DNA from: Dipylidium caninum
Lineage: Eukaryota; Platyhelminthes; Cestoda; Cyclophyllidea; Dipylidiidae
Assembly (NCBI GenBank): GCA_017562135.1
Contig: QEYB01001666.1
Location: 1-64,000, forward strand
Direction of reading: 5' to 3'
Length of the DNA: 64,000 nt
Of this stretch, positions 35,500 to 47,800 are shown one piece after another. The translations under genes were made by a program, and so were the position numbers. Within the stretch, counting starts at the first letter, position 1, and every line of letters begins with the position of its first letter. Under the pieces are notes generated by a model. That model was given only the letters and a program-made list of their open reading frames with translations. It searched no databases and had not been told where the DNA came from.

Positions 35500-37697
35500 A
35501 AATTCGCGGTCGGCACTCCGATGGATAGACTAAAACCGCCCCAATTTAATAAAGCAAAATTATACTACAATTAAGGGCTTCCTGAAAGGCAATAATTTTG
35601 ATATGTATTTTTAAAAGTTTTTAGCAAATTTTAAAGCGTTTCACGTTTATTGTGGAGTTTACGATTCTATGCGCTTCGCGAAATGGCTTGAACTCACATA
35701 TAATTTTGTTAGGGTAGATTGCAAGTAGCATGACCTCTATCGAGCAGCCGCAGTTATCGATTCAACTAGGCACTTTATATTTTCGTACCAACTGCATTTG
35801 CAACCTCAAAATACGCGATACTCGTTTCACATATGATACTACTATATCAATTCACAAGTAATCCTCTTTTTACCTGTAATTGCTTAGGGAGATATTTTTA
35901 ATGTCAGATAATCTTGCAAAAGACATTGTATCCAAGCTAGCCTAAGAACTATAAATTTCATAGTCAGCAGGCTGAAGTTACGGGGAGATTTAACCAGTGA
36001 ATGTCGTTCACTATTTATAATGGTGATACTTCAGCATAATTATGTTAACGGGAGGGATAGGGGCACATACGTTTGCAAACCCAGCATTAAAGTCGTAAAT
36101 ATGTCTTTTCGAGGTAATGCGTTTTAAATCTAAGAACCTACTTACCATTTTTTCAATAAATTTAAATTTTGTGCACCATAGATACCATTATTAGAGCAAT
36201 ATTTAAGTTGTGTTCTAGGTAGTTTATGGCGGAGTTAACAGTTATGTTTTGAACAAATGGTGATTTGAACGTATAGAGTCGGAAGCATTTTGTGAAGCAA
36301 CTTATGCTTTAATGTAAGCATTAAATCACTAAGCATTGTCTAATAAGTTCTCAACAATTTCGCCAAATAGATGGAGCAAGCTTTCCTATAAATTTTATGC
36401 CAAGTCCCGAAGTTTATAGTATGTATATAATAAAGCGTTAACACCTGGAAGGCAATATTTTGAGCATATAGATCACAGATGTAGCTAATTTCCATGCTTC
36501 TGGCCTATTTCTCTTAGGACAATGTGTTGATATGAAACGTAAAGAACAATATTTTTATATGGAAAAATTAGAGCAACCACGGGCCCAACCTGTCAATGAA
36601 CGCAGCTGCAAGCTCTAATAAATTATGACGAGATGAGAAATGATGGGAACTCAGTGTTACTTTATTTATGCTGATGATAAATGTTGCCCGGTCGAAATGT
36701 GCGGACTAGAGGGGTTACATGGAATATATAAAATGTGACTTTAATAATTGGATTTTCCATGCAGCCATGAGTAATTAAATAAATACGAAGAAAATGAGCT
36801 CTCATGCCTCGTAGTATAATACAGCCGTCTAATTCGATCATCAGAAATATCAGAATCGTTAGTCACACTGATAACAAAGGTTAATTATTTGGGAAATTTG
36901 CAATTCAACAAGTGGAAGCGATGCTGCTTGATTCGGAAGCAAATACACTAATGTCCTATTGGAGTTCACTGACGACTGGAATTTGGCTGTAAGGACTATT
37001 GTTAATGCAATGTACACATGTAAATAGTCGAAATCTGGAGGTTTTAGCTTTGTGTTTTCCGACGAAATGGAAATTATCTTGAATAAACAGTATTTTTAAC
37101 AAATAAACACATCACATTAGAATTGGATGAGGTTATATTTAAGATGTGAGTTAGCGGATCAAAATCTTAAAAATTAATTGGGCTTGAGAGAACTCGAAGC
37201 GGCCAAATTCTGAGCCTCTTATTACACACCCTGCCTAATTAATTCAAGGATATAGGAAAGACACTAGGTTAGGGCCTGTTCCAGTCCATACGTGGAAGGT
37301 GAGATTGGAAATTCATACATTTAAAGGGGCTTCTATATGCTGAATAGGCGGTCGATAAAGGTGCATTCAGTCAAATGCGCGGATCTAATCAACCATCTAG
37401 TTTTGAAGGTTACTGCTGAGCAAAAAATTTAAATAGAGTATAGGTAATTCTTTTCCCCTATGATTTTAAATAATCTAATATCCCGAATTATTATCAAAGG
37501 AAGTTGGTAAAAATTAAATATAAAATAAAATTGCATTGTATATTTTTTTGTATAATAAAAGTTACATGCGGATAATGCGTACCAATTAAAAAGGAACTTA
37601 TAAAAACAATTTATCGACGTTTTAACAAATAGAATCATTATTATTGTTTACTTGAGGTCATCGGCCTCGTGCTTAAAGCAGTGTGATCTTCGATAAC
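35500..37697. other. AT-rich divergent intergenic region between RPS3 and the SPOP-like gene
   Basis: The two flanking genes point away from each other, so this 2.2 kb should carry both promoters. It is AT-rich throughout with many short stop-filled frames, and no exon or RNA gene was recognised. Confidence 0.6.
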
Positions 37698-40600
37698 ATG
37701 CTGCACAACGTTACGCTTGAGAAGCTTCTGGCCTTTCCGGATGATGTCTCCTATAGTAACGTTCTACGTAGGACGCAACATTTCAACTTTTCTCCGGATC
37801 TTCCTCAATCATCTAAAGGTGTTAAGCGCAAGTTATCGACCACTATTTGTGATGAAAAAAAGGCTAAGTACCGTCACCATGTGAATCCATCATGTACAAC
37901 ACTACATCTATCCAAACCAAAAACCAAAGCAATTTTTGATTCCACAATTAATGGGCTGTGCTCTTCTGGACTCAGAATATCTGAGTCGCCGAAAACAGAT
38001 CACTGGTGTTACACTAAGGTTAGTGCCTGTGACAATGTGATTTAATAATTGTATGTTTTGGGTACTTCTAACCTACACCCTACATGGTTTATACCTCCAT
38101 GGTATTGTAAGTCAAACTTAAGAACTTTGAACCTTGGAGCTGACTTCCAGTCATATAAGTATTTTCTGACTTGTATCCCTCTTAACCTTTCACATTTGCC
38201 CTCAATTGGCCCTTAGAACAAGTTAATGCCCTTAATACTTTAATTTATTAATGTGGATGGGTAAGATTCTTATTCACGTGATTGGTACTCATTTTAGTCT
38301 TGCTTAACAGTTTAATTACATTTTTAATATTAGAATTGCGAATGAAAACGGCTTTTACGTTAAGGCATAGGCTTAGCGATCCTTTTAAGTTAATTTGACA
38401 CTTTCTGATGAGGATAGTGACCTCTTTCGCTATGTCAACTAAAAAAATATGAATAGTTTGGTGCGAGAATTTTCCTTAAGTACTCTTCTACCAAATTTGT
38501 TTCCTTTATATGGTGCTTTTGCCATCACTTAACTGTCCACCATCATGTGATTGAAGTACTTAAAATTGGAAGACCCCAGAGTAACGTTTTGCATGATAGG
38601 CTGCTTTTTCCGTGAAATATTAATAGATGGTCACGCTAAGAAGTGAATTAATTTAAATGAGTTGATATCTCCCCCAAATCTTTCACTCTTACCAAGAGTG
38701 AACTATTGTAATCCTTTGATTCTATAAATTGGTGGGGTTGGTTACCAATTTCTTTGAGTTGAAATTTTGCAAAAGATTACTTTCTATCAGCCATAGTCAC
38801 ATCGTTAGCAATTCTGTTGCCATTAAGTGTTGCCAGAGCGTGCCATGCGAATGTAGACCTCTTTCCACGGATGTGGACTAAGAGGATGACTAAAATACAC
38901 GCAACCGTGGGTTCTATCTGTCATAGCGTTGAAAGAACATTTTTCTAAGTCCTTCTTCCCGTCTGTTGACTGTCCTACATTTGGGTAACTTACCTCGCTC
39001 CAATTTTGGCATAGTCAACATGAGCATATTCGACCCGAATTATGGAAAATAACAACACCAGGCCTGCCCGGTATTCAGGTGAGCTTCCATCACACAGTCC
39101 TAATACTCGGACGACTGCGGGGACTCCGGTGTATATACATTTTTTTTTCTTCCTCCTGATCCTGCTATCCTGTTTATCTTTTCCCCCACTTTGCCGTTCC
39201 CCCTCCTTGATATTTCATCTTCCGTTCCCCCCAAGCGTTCTAATGAGGGTATCAGTGAATGGGTTTATTCCTCCTCTGTGTTTTGTCTTTAAAGAAAGAA
39301 GAAAGAGAAGACTCTACCAAACACACACTGTTTTATACTCTGCTCGGCGGAGTCCCCTGAGCCCCCTGATTGTTGGTAGCTGTGAGAAGGGCAACTGTCA
39401 AACTGGTTAGGTCATGAATACGTGGCAACAGGCGGATCCGCTTGCCTTCCAGACAAGCTTCAATTTCCAGGGTAGACAGTGTACATTGTGACTGCCTTAC
39501 CGAGGTTAAAAGGACTCTGTAAATTCTAATTATAACGTACATTTGGCAGTGAAACACACCTCCACTCGGTAAATGAGCGATTTCATGCGTGAGAACGTGT
39601 GACTTGAAGACTTGTCTTCCTCCCACCTATAGATTTGTCCCAAGAAACTCGAATTCACCTGGACCATTGACAACTTCAGTCTCTCCGTTACCGCGCCGGG
39701 CGAAACTGTGGTCTCTCGAAGCTTTCCTGTGCACGCCAACAAGGACTATGTGTGGTAGGTGGACCTTGGCTTGCCTTAGCCTCTCTCCCACTCTCTCCCA
39801 CTCTCTCTCTCTGTCTCTCTCTGTGAAGACGCCTTACACAATGTTGTCATTTAAGAAGGAGGAAGGAGAAGAAGGCCGCCACTGTAGGTGGCAGAGATTA
39901 GGGCCTCGTGGTAGATGTGCACAAAAAAGTGCACCAAAGTGTGTTCTTCCGTTGGTCAGTCGTTCCACTCGCAAGGCCCGAATTTTCGTAGGCAATTAAG
40001 AGGACACACGGATCTTGTAGCTTTACTCTTACCGAATGTGTAAAGCGCTCTTTCCTTCATCATCCACCCACTCACTCGTTCACTCACTCACTCACACCTC
40101 CACGTCTTCTTCTTCTACTTCGTCATCCTCTTCTACTTCTTATTCCCCTCCAACTCACCTGCCGAGAATGCCGAGAAGTAATGATAAGTGGAATAGGAGA
40201 AAAGTATTTGGGAATTCTCGGTTGCCGAGGTTGGGTAGGTGCTTGTCCTCCAAACGACCACAATAGCCTCAATAGAGACAATGTGCCTGTAAAACATGTC
40301 GGTGTGTTCTTCTCTTATCCCCTCTTTGCCTATTCTTGTGGTTTCTTCGAGCCCCTCGAAGGTCTCTGGCCGGTAAGTCGCCTTCGAACATGGAAAGACA
40401 CTTGGCGATCTTCAACTCGGTGTGATCGTCGAAGAGAAAGCTCCTCTTAGATCGTGTCAGACGCTCTGGTTGTGTGTCTAACCCGTTCCATAAGCATTTA
40501 ACCTTCGGTTTTTGATCTGTCCGAAGTTTGACACCAAAGCCTCTCAGTCTACTGCCCGCATAACTTCCTAAACTGACTGTTGAGTGTCTGTCCAAACGCC

Positions 40601-41849
40601 AAAAACGTCAAGGAAAGTGGAGACAGATTTCAATAGTGTGACATCGTCTTCCCCGTCAGCCCACTTGACGGCGGCGGAGGGGAAGGCCGATTACCCCGGC
40701 GGGATTGACAGTTGGACGAGGCGTGGGGATAAGTGCGGCGACTCCTCAAACCAGTCGGCTTATTTTGAAGCGAGGCGATTGTCCCTTGTAGCCATATAAA
40801 AGACGCTAACGATTGCGTGGTCGTTTTATGCGTTGGACATTAAAGCCTTAATGGTGTTGGAAGTAAGCGAGCGCGCTGCTCTACCAATGGCATAACTTAT
40901 TTGCCTATTTTATGACGGCCTCAAAGAGACCGCCCAAGCTCTGCACAACGCGGTAGCGCAGTTCATGTTGCATCCAAACCCGGCTGGACGAATAGGCCTG
41001 GCTGCTACTGCTGCTCCTGATGCTGCTGCCGCTGCTGCTGCTGCTTTGAGGAGGTGTGAGTAGGCGAAGTCTTATTTTCAGCGTGGACGGCGGTTGTTGT
41101 GACGTCGGAGGGCGAAAACAGACGTCTGTCGTCTCAACGCCGGTGCTGGTATACATCCTCTGCCCAGACTGACAAATCATCCTGTGTCTGAAGTCATTTA
41201 TTTGTCGTCCTACACTTTGTCGCCTCGGTGAGGGGGGGGGAGGGGAGGGGGGGTGGAGCAGCAGGCCCGGAGTCTCCCCTCTCCTCGCCCCATTGGGGGG
41301 CCAGTTGCCCACGCTATTCCAATGAGAGAGAAGGAGGGAGGGAGGGCGAGAGCGGTAGAAATGCACCCCCTGTCAGCTAAGTAACAGGGAAAACAGACAT
41401 TTTGAAGGTCACTTACACTTACCCATGATGGCCTTGGATATGCGCTACACCAAACCCGCTTGCCAGATGTCTGCAAGTTGGGTCACTCGCAGTGGGGAAA
41501 ACACAGCACGGACACCAGTTACAAGGCGAAGCACGCACCAAAAAAAGAGGAGGGAGGGTGTTGGAGGAGGAGGAGGAGGAGAGGAAAGTAAGATGTGCCG
41601 AGGACGGCGGGGAGGCGGGCATCACTCGGGCACTGCCTAAATGCACAGGGGAAAAAGCCGCCTTCGTCCGTGAGAATTCGCATGACGGACTGGTGGAGGC
41701 ATTATGGGGCGACGGCTGCGGAGTTTTGCGTCACCTGTTGCCGCGTAATACGGCAATTGAGACGTTGTGGATCAGTTTAATTCACCTGCCATTCCCCGCC
41801 TTGGCAATTAGGCCGGGGGGCGAGGAGCGGAGAGGTTTGATGGATGCAT

Positions 41850-41885
<36 letters not shown>

Positions 41886-44800
41886 GTGCGTGGGTGTGAC
41901 GTGAAAGGTGGGAGGAGGCGAGGGAGGAGCCGAGCAGGCGATTTGTACGTCTGGACCGCAGTGGACTTTTGTGTGTCTAGACAGAACTCCGTTGTGTTAT
42001 GACCGGCGCCGCTACTGCGTCGACCGAGTCAGGCGGCGGTGTTGATGACTCGGTTTCGTTTAATGCTTCGAGTAGAACACTTTACGATGGTGTGTGTGTG
42101 TGTGTGTGTGTGCCTATCTCCCATGGTCTCAGAGAAAATGGCCTTTCCACAAATTCCCCATGGTGTGGGGACTTTTACTGCGTTCACGACTTTTCTCCCG
42201 AGTCCGTTGGGCAGCAACAGTGGGGCGGAAATCGGTGGCGCCTTGTCAGATGCTGTGGAGGTGTCAAACAAAAAAACTCATCTTCGCTCTCTCAGACGCT
42301 CCGTCCCGTGGGCACTTGTAAACCAGCAGGCTTTCCGCTGATTGTCATTTATGACTGCTCGCCCTTACTTTTCCCCATTTATTCCCTCAAATTGGCCTAT
42401 TGCGCTGTCACTTGAGGAGGACGGACGCGGAGGGGAGTAAAATCCGCATTTTCTAGCTACTATCACTGAGATGGAGGGTGTTGGGGGTAGCATTGGTGCA
42501 AAAACGACTGAATATGTGCCCCAACTCCTGATTTTGTCTTCCTTTTTCATTTCACCCAGACTACCTCAAGCCTTGTTCGTACAAGTCAGATTAATCTAGT
42601 GCTCTTGGTGCTCCACCAGTGGAAAGTGGAGGGTTGTCCACTACTTTTCTCCCCACAAAAAAAGTTAATAAAGACGACTGAAACCGACGGGGATTGCGGT
42701 CAAAGGTGTAAGTAGTTTGGCGGTAGACGCAACGCATATGTGCTCTTTCCCCTAGTCTATCCATTTCTGCGGTCTGGTCTGCCGTCAGTCTCCTCGGCCC
42801 GCGACACTGGCACATACGAGGTGGACACTCGCGTAGATCTCCTCTCTTTCCCATTGCCCACGTCGCCACAAATTGGGCTACCCCGAAAAGTGCAGTCAAG
42901 TAGGAAGGCCAAATCGGTGTAGGGGGGAATTGAAGGGGAGAGCTTAAAGAAAAAAAAGAGGACGGAGAAAAAAGAAGAAGAAGAAGAAGTGGCGGAGCCA
43001 ATTACGCGCGCGTGTGTGTTTGTTTTGCATTCCATCCGTAACGAGTTTTCGCGCATCTTTGACCTTGACTCACCTACTGGACAGTCGCGCACTCCGACAG
43101 GCCTCCTCGCGTCGGTGTGTTGGTGTTGTCGCCTTCCTTCGACTGCTATACACCACCGCCAGTGTGCAATCCGCCTCGGATGTTGTCCAAATTATCCTCA
43201 TGCCCCCCCCCCCGCCTCCCCTCCCGTTCACCCCCCTTGTTTTGTTCGTCCTCGCTGGGCGGAAGTCCGCGATTGTGGGCGATAGAGGCGGAGGCGGAGG
43301 CGGAGACGAAGAGAGAGAGAGAGAGTCGGCGAAAAAACACGGGGCGATCATGTCTGGCTGTGCTACCTGATCTTGTCGAGGCACTTGCACGAGCATCAGG
43401 CCTCAGACTACTGTTTTTTTTTTGCCGCACGACACTAGCTGCTCCCATTTGGTTCTAAAAGATTGCCGGGGTGTCGTGCTTCACCCACTATGACGCGGCC
43501 CTCCCGCGGACCATATTTCTCGTCGTGCCCCTCCTCCTCCTCCTCCTCCTCCCCCTTCTCTGTTGCGTCCGGGCGAATCTCCTGCGTGGTCGCATTTGTT
43601 TCCACCCTTAATGCCATGACTCTTTCGGCCGTCAGCCCCGCTTCTTACCCCCAAACCTCCGGCACCAACTTCATGTGTCACTTAAATCAGCGGATATCTT
43701 TCCCTGTCTGGCGAATTTTCATTGTTCAGACGCAAAGTTGGTGTCTTCTTCCCTCTTCTTTCATTTTAACTCACACCCGGCCGAGTTTGATCGGGGCGAA
43801 AGTTCATTTTTTAAGCTGTGGACCGCTTTTCCCACAGCTGCTCAGGGATGCCATCCTTGCGGACGTATTGGGTGTGAAGTGTTTCCCTTCCCGTAGTTTA
43901 TCGCACAACAAACAACCTGTCTTTTTTGTCTGCTGTCATTCATCCCCACTTTATTTTTGACATCAGTCAAAGCGCCTTCCGGGGATCCGAGGCCAGTCGG
44001 CCAACCAAACGAATAACGCCCACTTGGTTGTCTTAAAAAATCATCGCAGGTTGACATTATCATCTTTCTCTCTAAGGTGGACGGCTCATATCAGTCTGTC
44101 GTGACACTGCAGGCGAGAAATAGCCCACTCCTCTGGCAGGATCCCCTAAATTGACAACTGAGGGCGGTATTTATGGCCGGGTGCGGTAAATACACCTTCT
44201 GTTGTGGAAGAGTATCATACTAACGAGTCTCCATTTTGGAGACATGGCTCCAAAACCTAAGGAGTTTCGGTCTGGGAGTTAAAAAATTGTGCGACCGGGA
44301 GGCCAGTAATCGCCTTCTGCCACCAGGGGGGGGGATGATAATCCAGTCGTAGTGAATGTGAGAAAAAAAAGGAGAAAAGAACGCATTACTATGCTTTCGC
44401 CAAGGTCCCTCCACGTGGCGCCCCATGGCAAGTGTCCAGAGCTGCGAGACTACGTGTCCGTGTGTCTGGTGATGGAGTCCAAGGGCAGACGCGAGCTGCC
44501 CCTTCCTCCCCCCGCCACCACCGCTTCCACGGACGCAAGCACCGCCGCCCTCCTGCCTGCCCGGTTCCGTTGCAGCCTGTTGGATCAACACGGCCGGGTG
44601 ACTTACACCAATGGTAAGTGTGTGTGTGTGTGTGTGTGTGTGTCATAAGTGTGGCCCAGTCGGCCTTCTTGGTGTGTGCAGACTTCTGGCACTACGGTGA
44701 CGTTTCTCTGACGTCAGAAGGTGGTTATAAATAAAACGTCTTAGACGACGCACTGATGACGTCATGGCAGAGTGCCAGAGAGGCTGTCTCGAGCAGTCTC

Positions 44801-47800
44801 GACAAGCTCCCTTCCTCTCGTCCTCCTTCCTGATCGGCGGTGAATATACCGAGGTGTGTGTGTGTGTGTGTGTGCGAAGTAGCGGAAAGCTTTTCAAAGT
44901 CTTTATTTCACTTCGGTGACAGGCGGCCTCCGGGACGAAGGAGAATTCGCAAAGCGGTAGTTTTCCAACCGACTTTAACAGCAAATCTGCACCGGTTGAG
45001 TGTTTTCCGCCTCGAGAATCGCACAAAATCAGCCCACCGCGCTTCACACAAAAGCGATTAGGAGGCGGGCGCGACTCGCACTGGCGGAATAGACGTCGGC
45101 GGAGTCGCTAATGACTCGCATAATCCAACTATTTTTGGCTCTCGAAGCTCCTGACTGCCCACGTAATTGCCCAAACAGCTCGGGGCCTGTGGCCATCGTG
45201 AGGTGAGGCTTTCCGTGCTCATGCCTTGAATTCTCCCGTCTAAGGACATTGAACATCTTCATCCTGTCCCTATTTCAACGCAGGCAAGTGGAGGTGTTGA
45301 AAAGAAAACCACCTATCACCTTGGAGTGACGAAATTGTCTGTTCTTGTCCGTCTCTCCCCTCTAAATGTCTCACGGTAAGGTGGGACGAAGGCCCGACTG
45401 ATTGCCCCGTTGATGCAATGTGGAAGCAGATATTGTTTCGTGAAGTGCGCATTAATCCTCCCCAGGCGGGAGGAAAACGAAGACTCAAATGAGATGGCCG
45501 CTGCTGCTGTTGCTGCCACTTTTTTTCGCTTCTCATTTGCACTACACCGGCGTGGAGGGAGGCCGTAAACCGGGGAGGGCGGGAGGCATTGTGTGTCTAG
45601 ACGGTATTTTAGCAGACCGGCATTATCCGACTTCCTGTCTCCCATCTCCATTCGAGCGTTGTTGTGTTGTCGGTGGAATCGGCCACGTGTCCGCCCCGCC
45701 CGACTTCTTCGAGTCGCCTGTCTGCCTGCCTGCCTGTTCTGTCTGTCCCCGAGACGCCGTGCGAGCTGTTCCAACGCTGGGAGTCTCGCAGGCCTTGTAG
45801 CCTGTGGCTTCAGTCGCCAGACTCTACCTTCGTTGAAATTTACGGGGCGGAGAGACTTTCAACCCCTTTGTCCTCGCAAGGCCTTTTTCCCTCGAGTGGA
45901 ACCACCTCCTCGAGACTATTTCAGGGAACTTTGAAATGCCTCACATTCAAACAAACATTCACAAATATGAAAATTTGACCAAATTATTTATTTTTTTGTC
46001 TCCCAAAACATGAGTATTGATAAATTTTTCACTCCGTAACTAGTCTTCGTGGGGTATTTCGTAAAACATGGCCCCAAAATGCGTCGTGTGCATATCACGA
46101 GGCTACTCGCCGTCAGAGGCGACCTTCCAGCCACTTTTCGGCCATTTCATTACTGGCGATCCGATCCTCTCAAGTGCCAAACAGCTGAGTAGATTTTTCT
46201 CCCCGTTTGCTCTTCTCTGGTCAATTTTTATGCCGATTTTCGTGAAAAAAAAAAAATTAAAAAAAAGGAAACGCGTTGATGCATAATTGTCCGCCCCGAC
46301 GCCCACCGTCCGCCGAATTTGAGCTGATCAAATGAAACATCTCCACGCAGATCGTGTTAAAATAAGGAGAATTTAACACTATGGCAGAGCCACTTCAAAT
46401 CAACCGGGCTCGGTGGCCTCGCCGCTCGGGTGTCAAGGTTGATTGGTGTGACAGGCGGAGAAGTTGGGTAATTAGAACCCCCCACCCCTCGGAAATCACC
46501 CCGTACAGGTGATTGATAGCGCAGCCACCGAATTGCACAGCTTAGTGAAGTGTGTGTACGCCGGTGGTGGCGGTTCTCACCACTCCTGTCATCTCGATAA
46601 ACATTGAAAGGCGACCCGTCGATGGCCTGAACCTAAGTGCGCTTGTCATTCGGTGGGGGGATCACTTTTTCACAATTCTACTGTCCAGTAAAGCGACATA
46701 GACGACGCAACTTCTCCTCCAACACCTCCAAGGGTGTGGACGGGACTCGGCTTCCCACAGAGGCGTTTGGTGTAACCGCCACAGACTCTCGGGGTCAGAC
46801 GCAGCGATGACAAGTAGGTGGGGCGGGGAGAAAATCGTCCAACCCGACCAAACAGGGGCTTTCCACCCTCCTCATAATTCCACAGGCTTCTGTCTGCACT
46901 CCGAAGGCTCCGACAATACCGCAATAGGCTACTTCGCCTCCGGTTTATTTCAACAATGCATTAATTTCGTACAAGTTCAGACAAGTTCAAACCTTTTGTT
47001 AACTATAATGTCAATCTTATTGTCACTGACCTGATTCCATCGGTGAAATTAGGTCCTCCAACTGCCCAGCCTCCTAAATTTAGATTTAGATTAATTATTG
47101 TGTGTCAGCATTGTTCAGTGGAATGGCAGGAATTTTTTCTGCCACCCTTTCTCCAGAATTGAGGTGACGTTCAACTCTCTGTCTCAGAGGCCATCACCTT
47201 ACGCCTCGTATCTCGCAAATAGGTGAATAGACGGGTTAGTTAGAGAGGGGATAGAAATGCCTTCTTGGCTCACGGATACGTCGTCTCTTCCACCCACTGG
47301 TGTCCAGTCCTTCCACAAGCACCTCCGGAGCGGGGGACACGCAATCTGAAGAAGCCTTGCTGGTCTAATGACCCTCCACTCCACTCCACTCCCCTCCCCT
47401 CCCCTCTTCACCTTTTTCTCTGCATCTTTCGCCCGAGAACGGCGTTATTGTTTCCTCTCCATTTCCACGACTAGAAGTCTCTGCTAGACAGTGACGAAGA
47501 CTTTTAGAGTGAAATGTGCAGGGTGAATGAAGCATTTCACTGACAGTCAGATTTTCGTTGAGACTACTGGAGTATCGTCGTCATCCACTGTCATGGCCAT
47601 AAAGCATCGAGTGAGTCAGGTCAAAACGTGCTACTTTTGCCTTGGAGAAATAAGTTTCTTTTTTCTCATGTGAAGAATTATGTGGTCGCGGCGGTGATTC
47701 GTTACGCCCTCCCCGAATACCCTTGTCAAGGCTAACCGAGGTGTCTGAAATACTGCTATTTGTACCTATTCTAGGCAAAACAAACAAAACAGGATTTTTT

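Noticed and set aside
39042..39410. 122-codon ATG frame in the first SPOP-like intron
   Set aside because: Composition follows the local T/C-rich DNA and no domain is visible.
40905..41476. Ser/Pro-rich open frames on the - strand
   Set aside because: The open length comes largely from GCT and CCT repeats; no conserved motif, and no matching exon phases.
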